Assembly: GCA_018398765.1 (NCBI GenBank)
Contig: JAHBMJ010002349.1
Coordinates: 1 to 19,734 of the forward strand
Direction: 5' to 3'
From: Chromera velia
Taxonomy: Eukaryota; Sar; Chromeraceae
DNA length: 19,734 nt
A program made the translations under genes and the position numbers. Positions 17,289 to 19,734 of the stretch are shown here, in pieces. Under the pieces are notes generated by a model. It ran no database searches. It was not told where the DNA came from and saw nothing but the letters and a program-made list of their open reading frames with translations. Every line of letters starts with the position of its first letter. Within the stretch, counting starts at the first letter, position 1.

Positions 17289-18441
17289 AAGGGCACTAAA
17301 AGTGCATCTGTCCCCTTTTTGGGTAGGCTTAGGATGGCTTAAGCCGAAGCTGAGGTCTACAGGCTAGCCTTCCGGGGACGTGGATGGCGCGATCGATCAA
17401 ATTGGTACATCAGAATGACAGAATAACTTGCCAATGGTCCTAGATCTGTCCGAGACTTACAAAAATAATTTAACTAATACGTTTTATGCAGTTCAAGCTA
17501 GAGCTTATTCAAGCTAAGTTTGAAAATGGAGACAAATTTACAACTAGTAGTCTAGAGGCAAATTGAATTAACGAACTAATTTATATCAAGTGATTCTTTT
17601 TTTACAATCGATCAATTAATCAATCAATCAATGCTTTTTCAAGTTATTAAAAGTAACTCTTCCGGCTATCTATAGGAAACCATCTTCGGAACATGTTTTA
17701 ACCAAGTCAATTAGTTTAATGAGGAACCGATTTAAACTGTACTTAAGTTTTGAAACTGAGATCTTACTTTTAAAAACATGACGTCACACTGGCACTATAA
17801 CATGATCTCATACATTAGTTAACTAGTTGCTGAAACTTGCATGTGACTTGAATTGTTTGCAATCTCTAACTTGAGTGATTCAATTCCTAGTTCAACCTAG
17901 AGTTCAATCTAGAGTTCAATTGAATCAATTCATCTCCACTTTTGCAATTAAGGTACTTTAAACCAAGCGCTCCATCACTGTTCTTTTCACTGAACTAGTC
18001 ACTGGAAGGAGCAGAAAGAGATGTCCACTAGATGAAATAGCATATTCGATGAAATGGCGGTTGACTGATCGATGCAGTAGAAGACAGCAGAACAGGATGG
18101 AAAGAAGTCTCAAAGGAGCGATGCCCCTCAACAGTCAAACAAAGGAAGTATAGTAGGACATGCAACTTAGAGAAGAAATGAAGTTAATCAATCTCTTCTA
18201 TGCACGCAGCAGCATCAAAAGAAAAATAGGGAGAAGAGAGAAAGGAAGAATAACAAACGACCGTTTCACCTTTTTCGCCGAGTATTTTGCTTCCTGTGTT
18301 TGAAAAAAACAAACCATGAAACGAAGACACATCTTATTCGAGCAATCCTTGCAACGAATACACTCGAACCCATTGACCAAAAGACTTCCCATCACTTTAA
18401 GCAGCGTTAAACCTTACAACCAAGCCGCTTAATTGCGTGCG
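17289..18441. other. AT-rich spacer between convergent genes
   Basis: About 1.15 kb with no convincing gene; it should contain the 3' untranslated regions of the F-box and transporter genes. Just after the F-box stop, AAAAGGG-GCAC-TAAAA-GTGC then CCCCTTTTT could fold into a nested hairpin (17287-17320). A 12-bp tandem repeat occurs at 17887-17920. Confidence 0.6.
17887..17920. repeat. 12-bp tandem repeat
   Basis: CTAGAGTTCAAT twice in perfect tandem (17897-17920), preceded by a shortened, diverged copy CTAGTTCAAC. Confidence 0.85.
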
Positions 18442-19734
18442 TCACCCTCCATCAGCAGTAACAACATTCGGCTGAACCCCTTCCGCATCTTCTGGTTTCA
18501 GTCCGAAGGCCCCCGTGTCGATGTGAAGAGACCGGGGCCTCCCTCCACCTGCCGCCTGCTGCTCCCCTACCCCGGCACCCCCCTCGAGACCCGCCCCTCT
18601 CCCCCCCACTTCACCCTCCCCCTCCATCCTGATTGAGAGGGTAGAATTGTGCTGGCCGTAGAAGAAATAAAACAAAGCTCCAACCTGCATACACACACGC
18701 GCATGCACATGCGAGATAAAAACAGAGAGAAACAACAAAAGAAAACAAAAGAGGGAGTGGAAGGAAGGATGAAGAAAAGAAGAATCCCTCCAGCAACATG
18801 TTGGGAAAAACTCTAGATGGTCAGATCAACGAGAAAGAGACGAGAGGCCACGGGGGCAGGCCAGAAATGGACAAAAAAGAAACAGGATAGGACATGCATG
18901 ACATGATAGGTCAGGAGCTGACCGACCCACCGACCGACCAGTAAATAAACGAACAGATGAAACAACGTTTGCAGTCCCAAAGAGGCCGTCAGGTATCCAT
19001 TGATAAAAATCCCAAACAACGGCACGAAGGGCACCCCAGGACACCGGAAGAACACTCGGGGCGTCGAGGGATTTCTCGAAGAGGCTTCAAACGAAGGATC
19101 TCTCCCATCCTCCCCTTCCTCTTCTTCTCCAGGATCCTCGTCTCCTTCCCCCCCTTCGATGTCCGCCGTGTCACCAAACACCCCCCCCTCTTTGTTTTCG
19201 GACTTTGACGTTCGCTTCTCTCCGTTCTCATCCGAACAACACTTTTCGCTTTCTGCGGCAGGCTCACTTTCCTCCCCTACAGGATTGTGGTGTAGGACGA
19301 AAAGTGAGAGCACTCTCTTCAGACGCGCACGAAGATTGAAGAAGAATGCTGCCGACACAACAACACCCAAGGAAGCCAATACAGCCTGCACCCACCCAAC
19401 CACTGTCAGACGGTCCCTCCATGCATGCCCACTTCCCTGTACTCCCTGCGTTACAAAGCCCAACCAATGGACGCACAGAACAAAAAGAAACAGCCACCAC
19501 CGTGTTGGACCTTTCCGGGGCAATACACGAAGGGCTTTCTCAATCTCTGCAAGAAGCGCAGACCTACCATGAGGAGATACCGTCTCATCCCCCCCATCAC
19601 GTCCAAACCGTCCTGGAGGTTCGGGAACTGCAAAGCTCACATGACCTCCATCCCCCCCTGCTCTCTCCTTTTTCTCCCGCCTTGACCCCGATTCTCCTCC
19701 CGCCTCTCCATCTCCCCTCTTCTCCCCCCCCCCC
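18442..19734 (-). CDS. Cationic amino acid transporter (CAT, SLC7/APC type), C-terminal part
   Basis: Exons run from at least 19734 to 18939 and from 18684 to 18442, joined in phase 0 across a 254-bp intron (donor GTCGGT, acceptor TATGCAG). The frame is open to the right edge, so the 5' end lies outside. Counting from the GTG at 19640 (not the true start), membrane segments fall at about 48-66, 78-101, 200-220 and 225-244. The FRCPGVPFVPLFGIFINGYL segment and the spliced LFVYLLVGALFYFFYGQHNS match the conserved CAT C-terminal region (AA_permease_C). These permeases carry lysine, arginine or related amino acids across membranes. Unusual here is a 75-80 residue hydrophilic, very acidic loop (about 120-197, with EEEEGEDGRD) before the final two helices. 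The tail after the last helix is Gly-rich and ends VVTADGG. Plasma membrane or vacuole location cannot be told from this part. Confidence 0.87.
19724..19734. other. C homopolymer at the window edge
   Basis: Eleven C at the very end. This may mark a contig end or an unresolved homopolymer; in the transporter frame it would read as Gly codons on the minus strand. Confidence 0.7.

Overview
This is a stretch of nuclear DNA from an intron-rich eukaryote. Coding sequence is broken by GT-AG introns of mostly 250-1,200 bp, intergenic DNA is long, microsatellites are common, and one N (8588) sits in a G run as in a draft assembly. Moderate-GC exons alternating with AT-rich spacers suggest an alveolate, perhaps a chromerid such as Chromera velia. 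That placement is inferred from style and is not proven.

The best-supported content is four spliced genes, reconstructed by joining exons whose phases match. (1) 10615-6827, minus strand: a large E2 ubiquitin-conjugating protein of the UBE2O/BIRC6 type in five exons, with an N-myristoylation consensus and a duplicated SAP-like motif ahead of the E2 domain. (2) 13007-11839, minus: a small nuclear-looking protein with a PIP-box-like N terminus, four exons, unrecognised family. (3) 13888-17288, plus: an F-box protein in six exons. (4) 19734-18442, minus: the C-terminal part of a cationic amino acid transporter (CAT, SLC7/APC type), which runs off the right edge. Genes 2 and 3 are divergent across an 880-bp spacer. 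Genes 3 and 4 converge.

The left 6.8 kb is poorer in genes. It holds a possible N-terminal part of a single-pass membrane protein (147-662), about 3.5 kb of mostly AT-rich spacer, a small secreted cysteine-rich protein (4268-4612), and a frameshifted cysteine-containing coding relic (5056 to about 5390).

Five GC-rich islands made of short perfect palindromes (CCGCGG, GCGCGC, GGGCCC types) stand out against AT-rich spacer at about 2120, 3421, 4000, 11100 and 13265. The last two bracket gene 2. Two of the genes (E2 and F-box) belong to ubiquitin signalling, but nothing in the sequence shows that they act together. No tRNA, rRNA, CRISPR array or intact transposon was seen.
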